Source of the DNA: Megalobrama amblycephala
Taxonomy: Eukaryota; Chordata; Actinopteri; Cypriniformes; Xenocyprididae
Assembly (NCBI RefSeq): GCF_018812025.1
Contig: NC_063066.1
Coordinates: 9,194,382 to 9,258,381 of the forward strand
Reading direction: 5' to 3'
DNA length: 64,000 nt
Below the pieces are notes generated by a model. That model saw nothing but the letters and a program-made list of their open reading frames with translations. It was not told where the DNA came from and made no database searches. Positions 12,476 to 25,600 of the stretch are shown one piece after another (position 1 is the first letter of the stretch; every line of letters begins with the position of its first letter). Position numbers and translations under genes: made by a program.

Positions 12476-12600
12476 TTTTGCCGAAGTTTTTTCCTGCTGT
12501 TTGGCGCTGACACATTAGAGGCGCGCGAGGACGCCGACTGCTCAACCAGTCAAGCGCTACAGACGGTGACAGCGACATCTAGAGGTCAACAGCACACACT
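12440..12600 (-). promoter_or_regulatory. CpG-bearing promoter-like segment
   Basis: CpG density rises locally, with GGCGCGCGAGGACGCC near 12520. The segment sits over and upstream of the minus-strand ATG at 12475. No TATA box is evident. This is inference from composition and position only. Confidence 0.4.
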
Positions 12601-12842
12601 GCAAGATATAGCATGAGCGCTCGTACTCAGAGACAGTGGTTTTCAAAATGGTGTCCGTGGCCACAAGAGGGAGCTAAACTTCAGAAAAAGAAAATATTTA
12701 ATTTTAATCCTCTATGGTAGGCAATATGATATCAATGAGGAAAAAATTATTTGTGTTGTTTTTCCTGCTTAAAATTGGACACTTTAACAATATCAATAAA
12801 CATTTTCATAATTGTTTAATTTATTTAATTTTTTATAAGTTT

Positions 12843-12873
12843 GTTGCCTCGAGGCAACATTGTACCACAATGG
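12843..12873 (+). repeat. Hairpin motif copy 1
   Basis: GTTGCCTCGAGGCAAC is a perfect 16-base palindrome, followed by ATTGTACCACAATGG. It is the best-preserved of four copies in this remnant. Confidence 0.85.
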
Positions 12874-13029
12874 AAAAATTTAAACATTTGGCATTTTCAT
12901 GTAGAAAAAAAAATATATTTATTGAAAACATCAATTTCTTTAACTAGACACTTAAACAAACACATTTATCTAGTTTTTAATGTATTAAAAGTTTCATATT
13001 TAATAAAAAGTAACATTTTATATCCAGCT

Positions 13030-13056
13030 GTTGCCCTCAGGCAACACTGTACCACA
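13030..13056 (+). repeat. Hairpin motif copy 2
   Basis: GTTGCCCTCAGGCAAC followed by ACTGTACCACA. The dyad is kept except for the two central bases. Confidence 0.8.
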
Positions 13057-13454
13057 TTGTAACATACATTGTAATACATTGTAACAGTATTACCAAACCA
13101 TCATATTATTATGTTATTATATTAAGTTATCATAACCATCTTCATCCCCATCTCCATCTTCTCTCTCACCCTCACTCTCTCCCTGACGGATTGTCACTAT
13201 ATTTCATCTTCCTCATCACAGTATGACCCCTCATCCTCACCTTCATCAACTGGCTTTGCTACCTGTGTTTTATACCTTTTTGAAGTGCTATAGAAAATGT
13301 GCAGATCATAATATATGCAGATATAGCATGTGAATTACTATTCTCATAAGTGCATTACAAAATCATGTGAAAATGGCAACATATTTAGATAAATCTAACT
13401 CTTTTTCTGATACATTTGTATTAACCTATTATGGCTGTATGGCCTTATGCGATT

Positions 13455-13487
13455 CCATTCTGGTACAATGATGCTTTGAGGCAACAT
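13455..13487 (-). repeat. Hairpin motif copy 3, inverted
   Basis: On the minus strand this reads GTTGCCTCAAAGCATC followed by ATTGTACCAGAATGG. One arm of the dyad has drifted, but the trailing block is nearly identical to copy 1. Confidence 0.75.
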
Positions 13488-13813
13488 GCAGTTTTTTGTT
13501 ATTTTCTCTAAAACATTTGATGATATATAATGTAAAGTTCTTAAAAATACTTCTTTACTTGCCAGTGAAGGTGACTCGTATTTTTTGTTGGTGATTAAAT
13601 GGTTACAAACAAGTGAAAAAAGCACTTTTCATTGGAGAAAATATGGAGTCATGTGACATGTGCACATGTGCTGACACAAAATAGACCCCTGTTGGTCATG
13701 TTTTGGTCTTTTTTGCACTTTTATTGATTAGTATTTGAGTTATTCTGTCCTGAGATATGTTTGATAAATCAATTGGTGCCTTATTCTATTAAAAACAAAC
13801 TAAAATAGACCAT

Positions 13814-13845
13814 GTTGCCTGGAGGCAACACCGTACCATAGATGG
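13814..13845 (+). repeat. Hairpin motif copy 4, at the element end
   Basis: GTTGCCTGGAGGCAAC followed by ACCGTACCATAGATGG, which runs directly into the right terminal repeat and the TTAA. Confidence 0.8.
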
Positions 13846-14237
13846 TTAAATGTATTTTAGGGCTGTCAAAGTTTCATTACTCTAATAGAAAAAGTTGTGA
13901 AGTAAATCTTAATACAAAGTAAATATTTTACAGATAGATATGTTACATGACAATATAAAAGCAAATGATTTGATTTATAATATCACACTTCTCATACAGT
14001 ATAAAACAAATTTACACATGAAAATATATAACTGTCCTAATATTTTAGGAAGGGTCTCCCCTTGCAAAATGATGAACATATTTGAGTGTATAGCCTTTTG
14101 TGGGCATTAAAAGTTTAATTTGCATAGTTATATAATCAGATATTTTGAAATGGATATTTGTTTTTAAGTTATGTTTTAAATCAACAAAAATATTAAATAA
14201 AAGGTTTGGTGTACAGGCTTTGTATGTTTTCCTTTAA

Positions 14238-16417
14238 AGGCCTGTTCAAACCAAGAACGATAACTATAAAGATAACACTAAAGATAGTACTAAAAATCTT
14301 TCTGAATATAAAAGAATAGCAGTGTCCACACCACAGCTATAACGATAACGATATAGAGAAACTATTCAACTTAAGGAACGAACGCGCGGCATTTCCGTTT
14401 TTTTTCCGTAAGTCGAATAGGGAAGGCGTAGGACATACAGCGTAAACTTTTTGAAGAATACGGAAAGCGGAAGCACGTGCAAGGCGATCATTTGTGTTTA
14501 TAAAGCATATAAAGTTGTATTTTTTTCGAAAATGACAGATCATTTCGCTAGATAAGACCCTTATTCCTCGTCTGGTATCCTTTCAAGCCCTTTGAAGCTG
14601 CACTGAAACTGTAATTTTGACCTTCAACCGTTTGGAGGCAACTGAAGTCCACTATAAGGAGAATAATCCTGGAATGTTTTCATCAAAAACCTTAATTTCT
14701 TTTCGACTGACGAAAGAAATACATGGATATCTTGGATGACATGGGGGTGAGTAAATTATCAGGAAAATTTTATTTGAAAGTGGACTCATCCTTTAAACAC
14801 TGACAGCCAATCAGAATCCGTTCTAATGTAAGGGCTCGCGCATTTAAAATGGCAGACGACATTGTGAAGAAGTTAATCGCCAAGGTCCAGAAAAAGCCTC
14901 CACTGTTTGACAAGTCATCTCCTCTTTTTAAGGGTACTTTAAAGAAAATGGATATATGGAAAACAAATAAATGGTGAGAAGTATTAACGATGAGATCATA
15001 CCAGGCTAGCAAACAGCATAACATAAAAATTACCTCAGGTATCCAACGCTAGTTTCGACAACATTGTCTTGCTTCCTTTGAAGTTGCAGTGAAAATGGTT
15101 AGGTGTTGTTTTTATTCCACTATATTGATTTCGTCAGCTAGATTAGTTCAATTACACTAGCTATTTACTCCAAACATAGCATGTTGAGGACATCTGCTGG
15201 TTAAAGCCGTGTAAATGCAACAAGAACAGCAAAACAGATATTTTTCTATCTCAGGCATCAAATCCCTATTATTATTGGTCATTATTTTAAGTTATGGACA
15301 CTATGGGAGCTCTCTGAATATTATTATAAAATGTATTTGTAATATAAATCATCATTTTCCTATTAATCAGATGTCCCTCACACTAATTCAGTAATTGCAA
15401 ATATAAAAGTTACATAAAATCTCACACTTTTGCTATACTAAAGCCTGAAATGGGCACTTTTTGTGGCAGCAACCTCATCATTTTTTATCAAAGGCTTAAC
15501 TTCAGAATTTGAACTAAATCAGTATTCTTATGATTGCTCTGAACACTTCAGACAGAATTCAACTAACTTTAAATTACTTTTTCATAAACTTAACAAAAAA
15601 AATAAAAATAAAAATGTAGGTGTGATGGGGTTGTGATTTTTTTTTTGCCCAAATTGGCCACTGCTCTAAATTTAGTGAATAAATGGAGAGCGCATGGCAT
15701 GCATGATATTAAGAAATCATGAATAATGTTGAAATAACAAAGATAATTTTCACAATTAATAGTTTTCTATATTTAATTGATGTAACGGGGTTGAGTGGTT
15801 AAGTTCGACAAGCACAATTTCACAACATAATTTAGTAATAATTATTAAAGAAGGTGGTAATTTGCCTGTGTCTGCTCACAATGTTGTTCAGAAGACTTCT
15901 ATGATGTCACTTCCTATTAATGATGTCACACATTATTTTTATAGGGGGAGAATGGTTTGTGTAACGGGTTGAAGGGTTACTATGGTACGGAACTAAATGA
16001 TGTGATTTTAATGAATAATCATGAATTTACTTAAAAAAAATAGTACCAGCAAAAAGCACAGATGGATATTTATGGCAATGGCAAAATGAATGGACTTTTT
16101 TCTCGTTTTATTATTCATATCCCAAGTACATTTTCATAGAAGGCCTTGAGGGACATGACAAAATAGGTGGTGTCAACTGAAAAAAAACAAAATCATTTCT
16201 AATATGAACATAAAATGTATGTCATGTTTTTAAACATTATTAAAGGAGACATTTTTAATTAATACAATAAGCTTTAAAAATATATTTTGGTGACCCAATA
16301 GTTAAAATACACTGAAAAAGGTCAGAGTGACTCAAATCGTACCGGTTTTGTGGAATGACTCAAATATAGTTATCGTTATAGTTATCTTTACAGTTATCAT
16401 TGTTGGTGTGAACGGGC
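14238..16417. mobile_element. 2.2 kb TIR element, class uncertain
   Basis: The left end AGGCCTGTTCAAACCAAG, with a following GATAACTATAAAGATAAC block, mirrors the right end, which contains GTTATCTTTACAGTTATC and TGGTGTGAACGGGCC. TTAA borders both ends (14234-14237; 16418-16421 with one base less at the junction), so a TTAA-inserting family is plausible. A diverged copy of the right end also lies at 30355-30405. Inside, 14538-14810 matches the arms of the fold-back element at 53.8-54.7 kb, indicating nesting. No transposase frame is apparent. Confidence 0.5.
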
Positions 16418-17596
16418 CTTAAGCTTTGACTGTTGAATGAGAAACAGGATCAGCAAAACTGTGCAACCCCTCCCTTTAAGAAAACACCATATTCCCTTTG
16501 GCAGTTCTGCTTTCCAGGCATCTCAGACTACTTTCTTTCATTTTAGCCATAGCTTGCAGGCCCCTCATTCATTTTTTATAGCAGGCTGAGCTTTGTATCA
16601 GTTACACGTATTAAATAATGCACCAGCACTTGTGTTATTTAACACTTACTTAGCTAATAATGGCTGTCCCTGTGAGGGAATGTCATGGGTTCAGATATGG
16701 AAAACAGAGTATATGAAGCACTAGCAAATACATCCCATAGAGAGACAACAGAGATACAACACAACCTCAGGATCTTATAACAATAGCTGCTATAACTAAT
16801 TCAGTGACCAGTGCAGGGCAAAAGAAAACTGGTTTTTAAAAACTTGTGTGACTTGATTTAACTGATACAGTTAAAGAAGAATATGCTATAACGTTGCAAA
16901 TGTTTTTGCACTTTGCAAAAGGAGGTTATTTGAAGTCAGCTTTACATTATGAAGCACAATATTTATTTGCACAATAATTGTTAAAATTGTCATGATTTTG
17001 ATTTTTTTAATTGATCATTCATTGAATATATATGATAAACTAAAGCACCGATCAAAGATATCTGTCACACCTTATTGTCAAAACTATGAAATTTCTTTCT
17101 GTAAGCGTGAAGTCATAATATTGGTTTCAAATGTGGAAGAAAGAGGTGTAGGCCCATGTGTGAAACCTCATACACAGGAACACTGTTGTATAATTTTTTC
17201 ACAGTCTTGTGGTAAATTCTTTCAAGCTTCTTGCAGTAATACCCTGAATGGGAAATTTAGAGGAAATGGTGAGGAGGAGGCTGAAACCTTCCTTTGCCCT
17301 TCTGTTAAATGATCTCTCATACACGCAGAAGATGATTAATGCTTTCCTTGAAAACCGTTTTGACAAGACTCCCTCTCTTTGGGAACAACACACAATTTAA
17401 AACATTGGAACTACAATAAAGAAATTAAAGCAGTTAGTGATTTTGCTTTGGATTTCTCTTCACTGATTCTTGAAACGTGGAACAAACACGTCCCACAACT
17501 TTACCTTCCATTAGCCTACTTTTTAAAATAACAGCATTTCCACTAAATTCATCAGAGATGGTGACTAGAATGTTCTTAATAAAAATGTACTTTGAT

Positions 17597-17598
17597 TT

Positions 17599-17670
<72 letters not shown>

Positions 17671-17676
17671 TTTTTA
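17597..17676. repeat. (TTTC)n microsatellite
   Basis: About 19 near-perfect TTTC units. The Phe/Leu/Ser open frame across it is not a gene. Confidence 0.97.
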
Positions 17677-17816
17677 CATGTCCAATCCAATATATATAGA
17701 TTAAAATATGTACAGAAAATAAGAAAATATAATTATATATGTTGTAGAGAAACACTATTAAAAAATCCTCTTAATGTTTCACAGCTTTGTCCTACTCTTT
17801 GTCAGTGTCTGGTATT

Positions 17817-18080
17817 TCAATAAAATAAAATAAAATGAAACAAAATAAAATAAAATAAATAATAAAAAAATAAAAATAAAAATAAGATAAGATAAAATAA
17901 AAAAAGAATTTAAAAAAATAAAATAAAATAAAAAGATAAGATAAAATAAAATAAAATATAAAATAAAATAAATTATAAAATAAAATAAAATAATGAAAAA
18001 ATAAAGATAAATAAAATAAAAAAAGAAATAAAATAATAAAAGAAATAAAATAAAAAATGAAAAAATAAAATAAAATAAAG
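17817..18080. repeat. A-rich (AAAAT/AAATA)n low-complexity block
   Basis: About 260 bases made almost only of AAAAT, AAATA and GATAA units. The minus-strand Phe/Tyr/Leu frame here is an artefact of this composition. Confidence 0.95.
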
Positions 18081-18299
18081 CTTTAAAGCCATGAAACATA
18101 TTGGTTTGACATTTTAAATTCTAAGAAACGCCCTCATGCGGTATTTCGGAATAAAGACCTGGAAGTTCTATAACAGAGAATGTAATTACCCACATAAAAT
18201 CAGTCACTGCTTGTGTCAGTGGTGTCAGTAGAAATCTATACTGTTTAGTAAGTAATACAATGGAAAAATTATAATCACCATTTTTCAGTTATGTGATAA

Positions 18300-18303
<4 letters not shown>

Positions 18304-18362
<59 letters not shown>
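18304..18362. repeat. (AT)n microsatellite
   Basis: About 29 uninterrupted AT units. Confidence 0.97.
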
Positions 18363-18365
<3 letters not shown>

Positions 18366-19244
18366 CCATGTTTTATATATCACAATGGCAGACACATTTG
18401 ATTTGGAACTAATAAAAGGATGAATATAGAATGTTCACAAAATATGTATACAAATTAATAAATGCAAATATCTGTCCAAATGAAAAGTATGTAATTGAGC
18501 TTGGAGAGGACTATGGGTTGCAGATAGACAGCCACTATAAAATCTAATTAAATTTGTTTGGTAAGAGCTATCTGGAAGAACTGATTCTGATCTGAAGACC
18601 TGAGGAGGAACATTACCCGAACTGTTTGCTTAAGATCGAAAACAACTTCCTGTTAAGATGGTACACACATTCTACCCACACAAATATATGCAGAACTGTT
18701 CATGTAATGAAAACTTAAACAGTTCCTCATATGCACTGCCATGCGCTGTTTTTCAGTGATTAACCATTACAGCTTCAATCATATGTTCTGTTTTTACCAT
18801 CATTAACCTTTTACAGAACAAGCTGACACAAATGCATTATACGCCCACCAATGACCTTATATCAGACACATTCTTCCCATTTAGCAAGAGTCATGCCTTT
18901 TCTGCAGTATTTCATCACACAACTGGCACTATTAATCTTTAACTATAAATGAGGCGTGTCTTCTCCCACATTCATAAGTGATAATCATAAACAGGGTCTC
19001 AAAACAAGCAAACATCACAATCAAAATAAGCATGCTAGGTCTCAGGTTTGTGATAGCGTAACATTCACAGATTTATACAATGAAAGGGTTACTAACTGGT
19101 TCATAATAAGATTAACTGGTTCCGGCAACTGTTCCTTATTGACCCATGTACAGATCCTTTTATGTTTATTACTGTCTTTATGATTAATAAATAACTTATC
19201 AACAAGAGATTGGGCGTGGATTTTGTCTCCTGAGGAGAGGTCCT

Positions 19245-19383
19245 GCGCTGGATATATTTAGAGGACAACATACCCTCATTGAGTCATATGGTTTTCTAGG
19301 TTGAAATTGTTGGTTTTCCATAGTTTACTTTGTTTTCTTAATACTGAAGTGTTTTTTCCATTCTAGAGACATGTCATAAGACA
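19245..19383 (+). promoter_or_regulatory. Possible promoter and 5' untranslated exon of adgrg4
   Basis: A TATA-like ATATATTTAGA lies at about 19251. A candidate donor, AAGACA followed by GTAAGTATCT, lies at 19384. Between them there is no long open frame. The coding exon downstream begins shortly after an acceptor-like TTATTTATAG. Inference only. Confidence 0.3.
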
Positions 19384-19649
19384 GTAAGTATCTAACTCAT
19401 TATAAAAAGAAAATAGTTATAAACTATGTGTATCTTTTATCTTACAAGTTATAAAAAAACTTTGTAATAATTTAAAATTTTTTAAAACTTAATAATTTTT
19501 CCATTTTATGGATTGTTTGACTCTTTAACCAACTCTTTAATGTTAAACATAGAGATTTTTTTACTTTAAATCCTTTTTTTTTTTTAAGTGAGGACACCGT
19601 AGAAATGAATATTTTCTCTCTCTCTCTTTTATTTATTTATAGAGATATC

Positions 19650-22600
19650 ATGCATACATTTAAGAAATACCTGCCTGTGACTATTTACATGATTTTGGGC
19701 TCCTCTCTCACATGTTCAGGTAATATTTTACCTTATCAAAAATCTTGCATTTCTTATGTATAATATTTTTTCTTCTCTATTCCTTTACAAAATGTGATTG
19801 CAGTTTTTATATTGCTAAAAAGATATTATTTCTTGCTTATTAATGTACAAAGTTAGGATATATGCCTAATCTGTATTCTAACTTTCAGGCTCGAGCCTAT
19901 GGGGGAAGAAGATGGCCTTTACAATCCAATGTGTTTGGCAGCTGAATAAAAATGTTATCATCCCACCTTTAGAGGAACTGAGTGTTTGTGTCAACCTCAT
20001 GAAAAAGCAAATTACTTCTGAATGGACTGTTTTTGACTACAAAGCTCCAGGGCAACAGCACGTAGAGCTTGGCTTGGCTGGACATGGTGGAAATTTAAAA
20101 GCCTCCCTTTTTGGAGAAGAATGGATAGTTGCATATGACCTTCACAAAGACAATTGGTACACAGTTTGTCTGACATGGTCGAGTCACACTAGGCTTTTCC
20201 AGATGATTGTTAATCAAGCCATTTTCGAATTTCATTTGAATGAAACATCACCCAGGTTCCTTGCCGCAAATGGTACCCTGACTTTGGGAGTGTCACATAG
20301 CTTTGTTGGAGGTGCTATTGTATTTGAGACCGGGAAAAACTTTCTTGGAGATATGTCCTTGTTCCGAATGTGGGGAGTGCAGCTGAGTCCACTGCAGCTG
20401 GATGAATGCAAATGTGTAGATGGGAACATTATAACTTGGAGAAAACAGGACTGGGATTTTGAGAAGTGCACAACAATAGAGGACGACAGCTTGAAGTGTG
20501 GTGAGAGAAACTGCTCTGTTTTTCTCTGAAGAATACAAGAATATTTATAAGAGAGGAAATACAGAATTAATGTTACAAAGAACTTGTGTTATATGATATT
20601 ATGGATTATTGAAATTGCACTCTAATGAACTATATCTTTAAAACATTTCAGTATCGTCAAAATATAAAATTCAGATGAACACATCTATTACGCAAAATAC
20701 CAATAATGACAACGCTGAGAATGATGTCCAGGAGATTGTTCTACACTGGGTAAGATTATACTTGCATGTGTGTATATATAACGTTATAAGTCTTTCTCCT
20801 GGTGTTTTTCAGAGTCAGTAGAAAGGCCTCTTTAGTGGTGCACATGCGATAATTGTTTATGAGCCATTGAAAAAGCATGAAAAACATTGTTTAAACCCAA
20901 TAAAGATCTGTAAAACTTATTTGGATTTAACAAAATTATATTCAAAATACAATAAAATACATTATCCTGAAAAAAGGACATGTCTTTTTTTGCTGAGTTT
21001 ATATAAATATGTATTTATATATGTTTTTTTTTTAATTGTTATTTCAGCTAAAGCACATTTTCCCTTGGAAAATATCAGTGCATTCTGTGCTCCTGTCAAA
21101 TTTAAGGTAATCATTTCATTTTTTAAAACAAACTAAATCAGAAGTTTGTATATATAATTATATTTCCATTTAACTGCACAGTTACATAGACTTTATGTCT
21201 TGTGCCACATTTTTCTCATCTCTGCTCCAATTTAGTACTCAAACAGGAGCTGGTTTACCTGGACAAAATAAGGAGAAAATTCAGGTACTATATTAATATA
21301 TACCATATTTAACTAAATAATTAAGTGGACATATACAGTATATTTATATCCTAATGTTATGACATTACAAAACACAGTGTTTTTCTCAAATGTGTTATAT
21401 ATATGCTTTTTGCAGGGTCATGAAAATCCACCAATCGAAACACAATGGTAAAAAAAATTAGTCATACACCTGCAATACATACATGTATGTCATGGATACT
21501 CAGCAAAATAGGAAGTTTATGCTTTGTGTATGAATAAGATCATCTAAACGAGTATTTATCATGACTCTGTTGTGGTCTTAGGTTTGATTGTGTGGTGTTT
21601 GTGAAAGTGATACCTGAAGATGATGTAGGTAAAACAGTGTCTGAGATACAGGGGCTGATAATACCCATCTATAACTACAGCGAAAACATCTTCCTGATAA
21701 CAAACCCAGATTCTATAAACATCCTCTCAGTAGGTATGTAGTTATGTGTGAGGGGTGGGGAGTGGAGAATTCAGTTGATCAAAATTCTTTTTCGAATTTT
21801 ACAGCTGTATTACCAAATGTGACTTTGAATCCTCCTGTAACTGCACCAGTCTTGTCTCAAACCACAAAGAGTCCCGACATAGGAAGTGCAAATATTACAA
21901 TATCAGGTCTGTGCCATCCAGAGCTTCATAACTCAACTGAAGTAAACTGTTTTATCAATACAGAAACACTTAAACCTTAATTTGGTCAAAGGTCTCACAT
22001 TCCCATTTAAGAACTCACATGTAAAATATTCTGTTCTTCAGTACCTCGCACATCATTACAAACACTGGCCATAGAAAATATCTGTTCAGCCACTTCAGGC
22101 TTAACTTCGTACACAGGTGAGTTAAACAAACACATTGGTATGGTTGTACATATAGCAGAATCTCATCTTGAAGGCCAATAAAGTGACCAGTGACCTGACC
22201 ACTATGCAAAACATTTTTGAATATACAGGTTTGTTAATTGATACCATTTGTTTCCCTCAAAACCTGCTTTCAAAAATGTTTTACATAGTGTTTACTTTAT
22301 ATTATTATCATCAATAACTGAACCATTTAAAATGTTTTGCAGTATTTTGTTCTATGTATTCATTATATTTAACAGGGGTTTAATTCACTAATGTTTCACC
22401 AGATTTTGGAGACATTTTTTATAGAGTCTATCTGAACCTAACAATGAGTGGCAGTATCACAGACCCTAAGCAGACTACACAACAATGGGTAAGTAAAGAC
22501 ACATTATAAATATATTATAAAAAGTCAATTTAGAGCAGACCATTGATGTACTTCTTCTTTTCTTCAGCTTCAGGAAACACTGGGAAAATGCAAAATGGAC

Positions 22601-25600
22601 GTTTTGAATCTTGTGCTAAAAGGAGCTCCTAAGTAACTGTCCCAACATTGAACACATGGAACAGTCAAATGCTGATAAAATAGCTGTATCATTAATTAAA
22701 TGAAATCTTTTTTTAGGTACATCACTACTTTTCAGGTTCAGGTATCTGCACCAGTGAATGCCACAGCAGCAGAGAGGCTGATTTTTGAACTCTTAACAAA
22801 AGGATACACCAATGCTACCATCAGTATCAGTGTCCCGACTGGAGAAGTCAAAGTCAACCATATAGGTCTGATTTTGGCCTTTTATTGATAAGCAAGCATA
22901 CAAATGAAGGAGACAAATGTTAGATACATTGTTAGCCCGGATAAGTTGAATTTACTTAAAAAATTTGAGGAAACTGGTTGCCCTAAAAAAATGAAGTAAT
23001 GTTAACTTAATAATTCGAGTTCATTTAACTTAAAATGTTTTGTAATATTAATTACTTTGTAGTTATTACACCTAGTATATTTAAGTTCAAAGCAAGTTAA
23101 CTTGCCACCTATCAAAATTCATCCATGCCTCCCATCATGCATTGGTGCATGAATAAATTATGAGCTGAATTGTCTTAGTAATTTTCTTTATTCTCACTAT
23201 TTAAATTTTGCTGTTTTTCTGTGACTTTTTAGTAGCTTGTTTTCTAATGTTCAGAGTTGATCTGTTTATCAGAATATGTTGCTTTTCACCGTTGTTGAGA
23301 TTCATACGCTGATTCTTGATGTCTGTGTGTGCCTAAAATATATATATATATATATTTTTTGTGATAAGGACAACTTTAAAAAAAATAAAAAAAAATTGTA
23401 TTGTAAAAGTTGATCTTCCGCTGTAGAATCACAGTGCTGCTGTAATCAATAATGTAAATCTAACTCAGAGATTGGGCTCTAAATGTGTTCAGTGATTCAG
23501 ATCAAATAATAATTATGTGAAAACATAATCAACACGGCCTGATCATCTTTTAACTTTGCTTGTCTGGTTGGTTTGAATGCAGTTAAAACTGTCCAAACAA
23601 AATCTAATATTAAAAAGTCAAGGGTCAAGAGCTCAACTAAAACAAACCCTGACCTCGATGATGGTAACTTAAAAAGTGTGATTTTCTCCTTTGGTGAAAA
23701 ACTATAAAAAGGTAAATGTTTGGAAAAAATGTCTGTAGAACAGCCAAAACAAATGTTCCAACTGCTCATCAACAGCTCCTTGAATTCACACACACCACGA
23801 ATGACTGCGTCATTATCTGCTGCAAACCAGTGTGTAGGAGGCGTGGTCAGGAGAAAAACTTCATAATTTAAGTGCATTTAACTTACATTTATTAACACAT
23901 TCAAATACACCCACAAATTAGTAGAATATACTTATATTTTATAAGTAATGCAACCAAACTTAAATATTTTAAGTATATTGTAATTATATTTTTAAGTAAA
24001 TATAAAATCCGGGCTAAGAGTGTATAACTAAAAAATAATAAATACAAATCACTCTTGTAATGGAGTTAAAATATGTGTGTGGTTTCTCAGTGCAAGCTGT
24101 TTATTGTTACAGATCCAGGCCAATGTCCAGAAGAGTTAATGCTCACAGTGTATGGTATATACGTGTGGCCCGCCACGACGGCTCAAAGCCAATATGAAAT
24201 GGGGTGTGAGAAAGGGGACGAAAGTGCTACAAGGTTTTGGTAAGTACTACACATTGTGCAGCATTTAATACTGATCAAAACAACACAGGTTGATTTAGTT
24301 ATTTCAAAAATGCATTTTTTTTTTCTTAAAATATCAGTGTTAATCAATTAATCTATTGATATATTTAAAAATTAGATCACCAATTTGTTTTATGGGAGTT
24401 ATAATTTCCCATATCAAATCTCCATTGCATATACTTTACAGTTAAATGTTTTGTTTCTATAGAAGCAGTTCAATAGCCCTGGAAAAACATTCAGATAACA
24501 CTTTATCTTTATGTCATTTGGCACACAAACTATATACACAATCCGGAGCTGCTCCTCTGATTAATATATCTTATCTTTTTCTTGTGGAAAGCAATATCCT
24601 TTAATTGAATAATTAGCTTCACAATCCTGCTTGGACTCCTGGCAATGTAAATATTAACTCTTAAACTGACCAGGATAGCAATAAGTCCAGTCACCATGAC
24701 ATAAAATTGATGTTTTTACAGAGCTTATACACAGCAAAATCCCCAGAGTTAAATCAACTCTGCTCAGATTACATATGGTCCCTCTCTATACAGTGTTAAA
24801 GTAACACTGAAGCAGAGTTAAAGTTAATGAGATTAATTAAGTGATGATTGAACATTAGTGATGAACACCTGCTGTTAACAAGCATAATCACTGAAGAGAA
24901 ACACAATAACTACAAAGGACTTCCAGCCACAGCCTTAGATGAAATCAACTGAATATAAAAGACATTAAATCTCTCAAGATCTGATTAAACAACTCCACAA
25001 ACAGCATATTATCTCATTAACTTTAACCCTGCTTCAGTGTTATTTTAACTCTATGTAGAGAGGGACCATATGTTCTCTGAGCAGAGTTGATTTAACTCTG
25101 GAGATTTTGCTGTGTAAAAAGTCTTCTGTTTATAAGAGTACATGAAAAAAGCTGTACTACAATTGTTTCATGTCTAAAACTCTGATATACATAATAATTC
25201 CCTCATTAGCATGGAAAAGTCAGTAGAATGCATTTTTAAATGGCTGAATGACAATTACATCTCTTCCCATTCTATTCAGTAAATTAAATGGGGCAACTGA
25301 CAGAGCAGTTTGGGATCCTCCAGACATGAGCAAGTGTATAAGGACAGTAAATTTTGATGATTTGGAAAATATCACTGTTACAGCTGGTAAGTTATCAATA
25401 TGGGTTTTTATTTGCCTTTGTCAAAAGCACAATTAAATTGACCACTTTAATGGCATATGTCCCCAGACAACTCAGCAGACATTGTGGACATGATTGATGA
25501 CCTGATAAGGGAACAAAATGGTCTGAATGATGCTCAGCTGGACATTGCGCTTGAAAAGCTGTCTAAGGTCACTGAGGTTGGAACCTTGACCGCAGACCTA

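Larger units (their letters stand above)
12708..13845 (-). mobile_element. piggyBac-like remnant with TTAA target duplication
   Basis: The ends TCCTCTATGGTA and TACCATAGATGG are inverted with two mismatches in twelve. Both are bordered by TTAA (12704-12707 and 13846-13849), the piggyBac target. Read on the minus strand, about 13140-13270 encodes acidic stretches: VDEGEDEGSYCDEEDEI in one frame, then GEREDGDGDEDGYD in another after a stop. An acidic N-terminal region is common in piggyBac transposases, so this may be the broken start of one. The catalytic core is missing. Four copies of a hairpin-forming motif lie inside and are listed separately. Confidence 0.55.
16422..19240. other. Intergenic stretch with simple repeats
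   Basis: No gene is seen. The sequence holds a TTTC microsatellite, a long A-rich low-complexity block and an AT microsatellite, listed separately. Confidence 0.5.

Noticed and set aside
12205..12616. Two plus-strand frames of 60-101 codons over the CpG patch
   Set aside because: They run antisense to the better-supported minus-strand first exon and show no motif.
12843..13845. CRISPR-like array from the four hairpin motifs
   Set aside because: Spacing is irregular, one copy is inverted, and the setting is a vertebrate transposon remnant.
17477..18099. Open frames rich in Phe/Leu/Ser (plus) and Phe/Tyr (minus)
   Set aside because: They arise from the TTTC microsatellite and the A-rich block.
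20232..20538. Minus-strand frames over the pentraxin exon
   Set aside because: They are shadows of the adgrg4 exon on the opposite strand.
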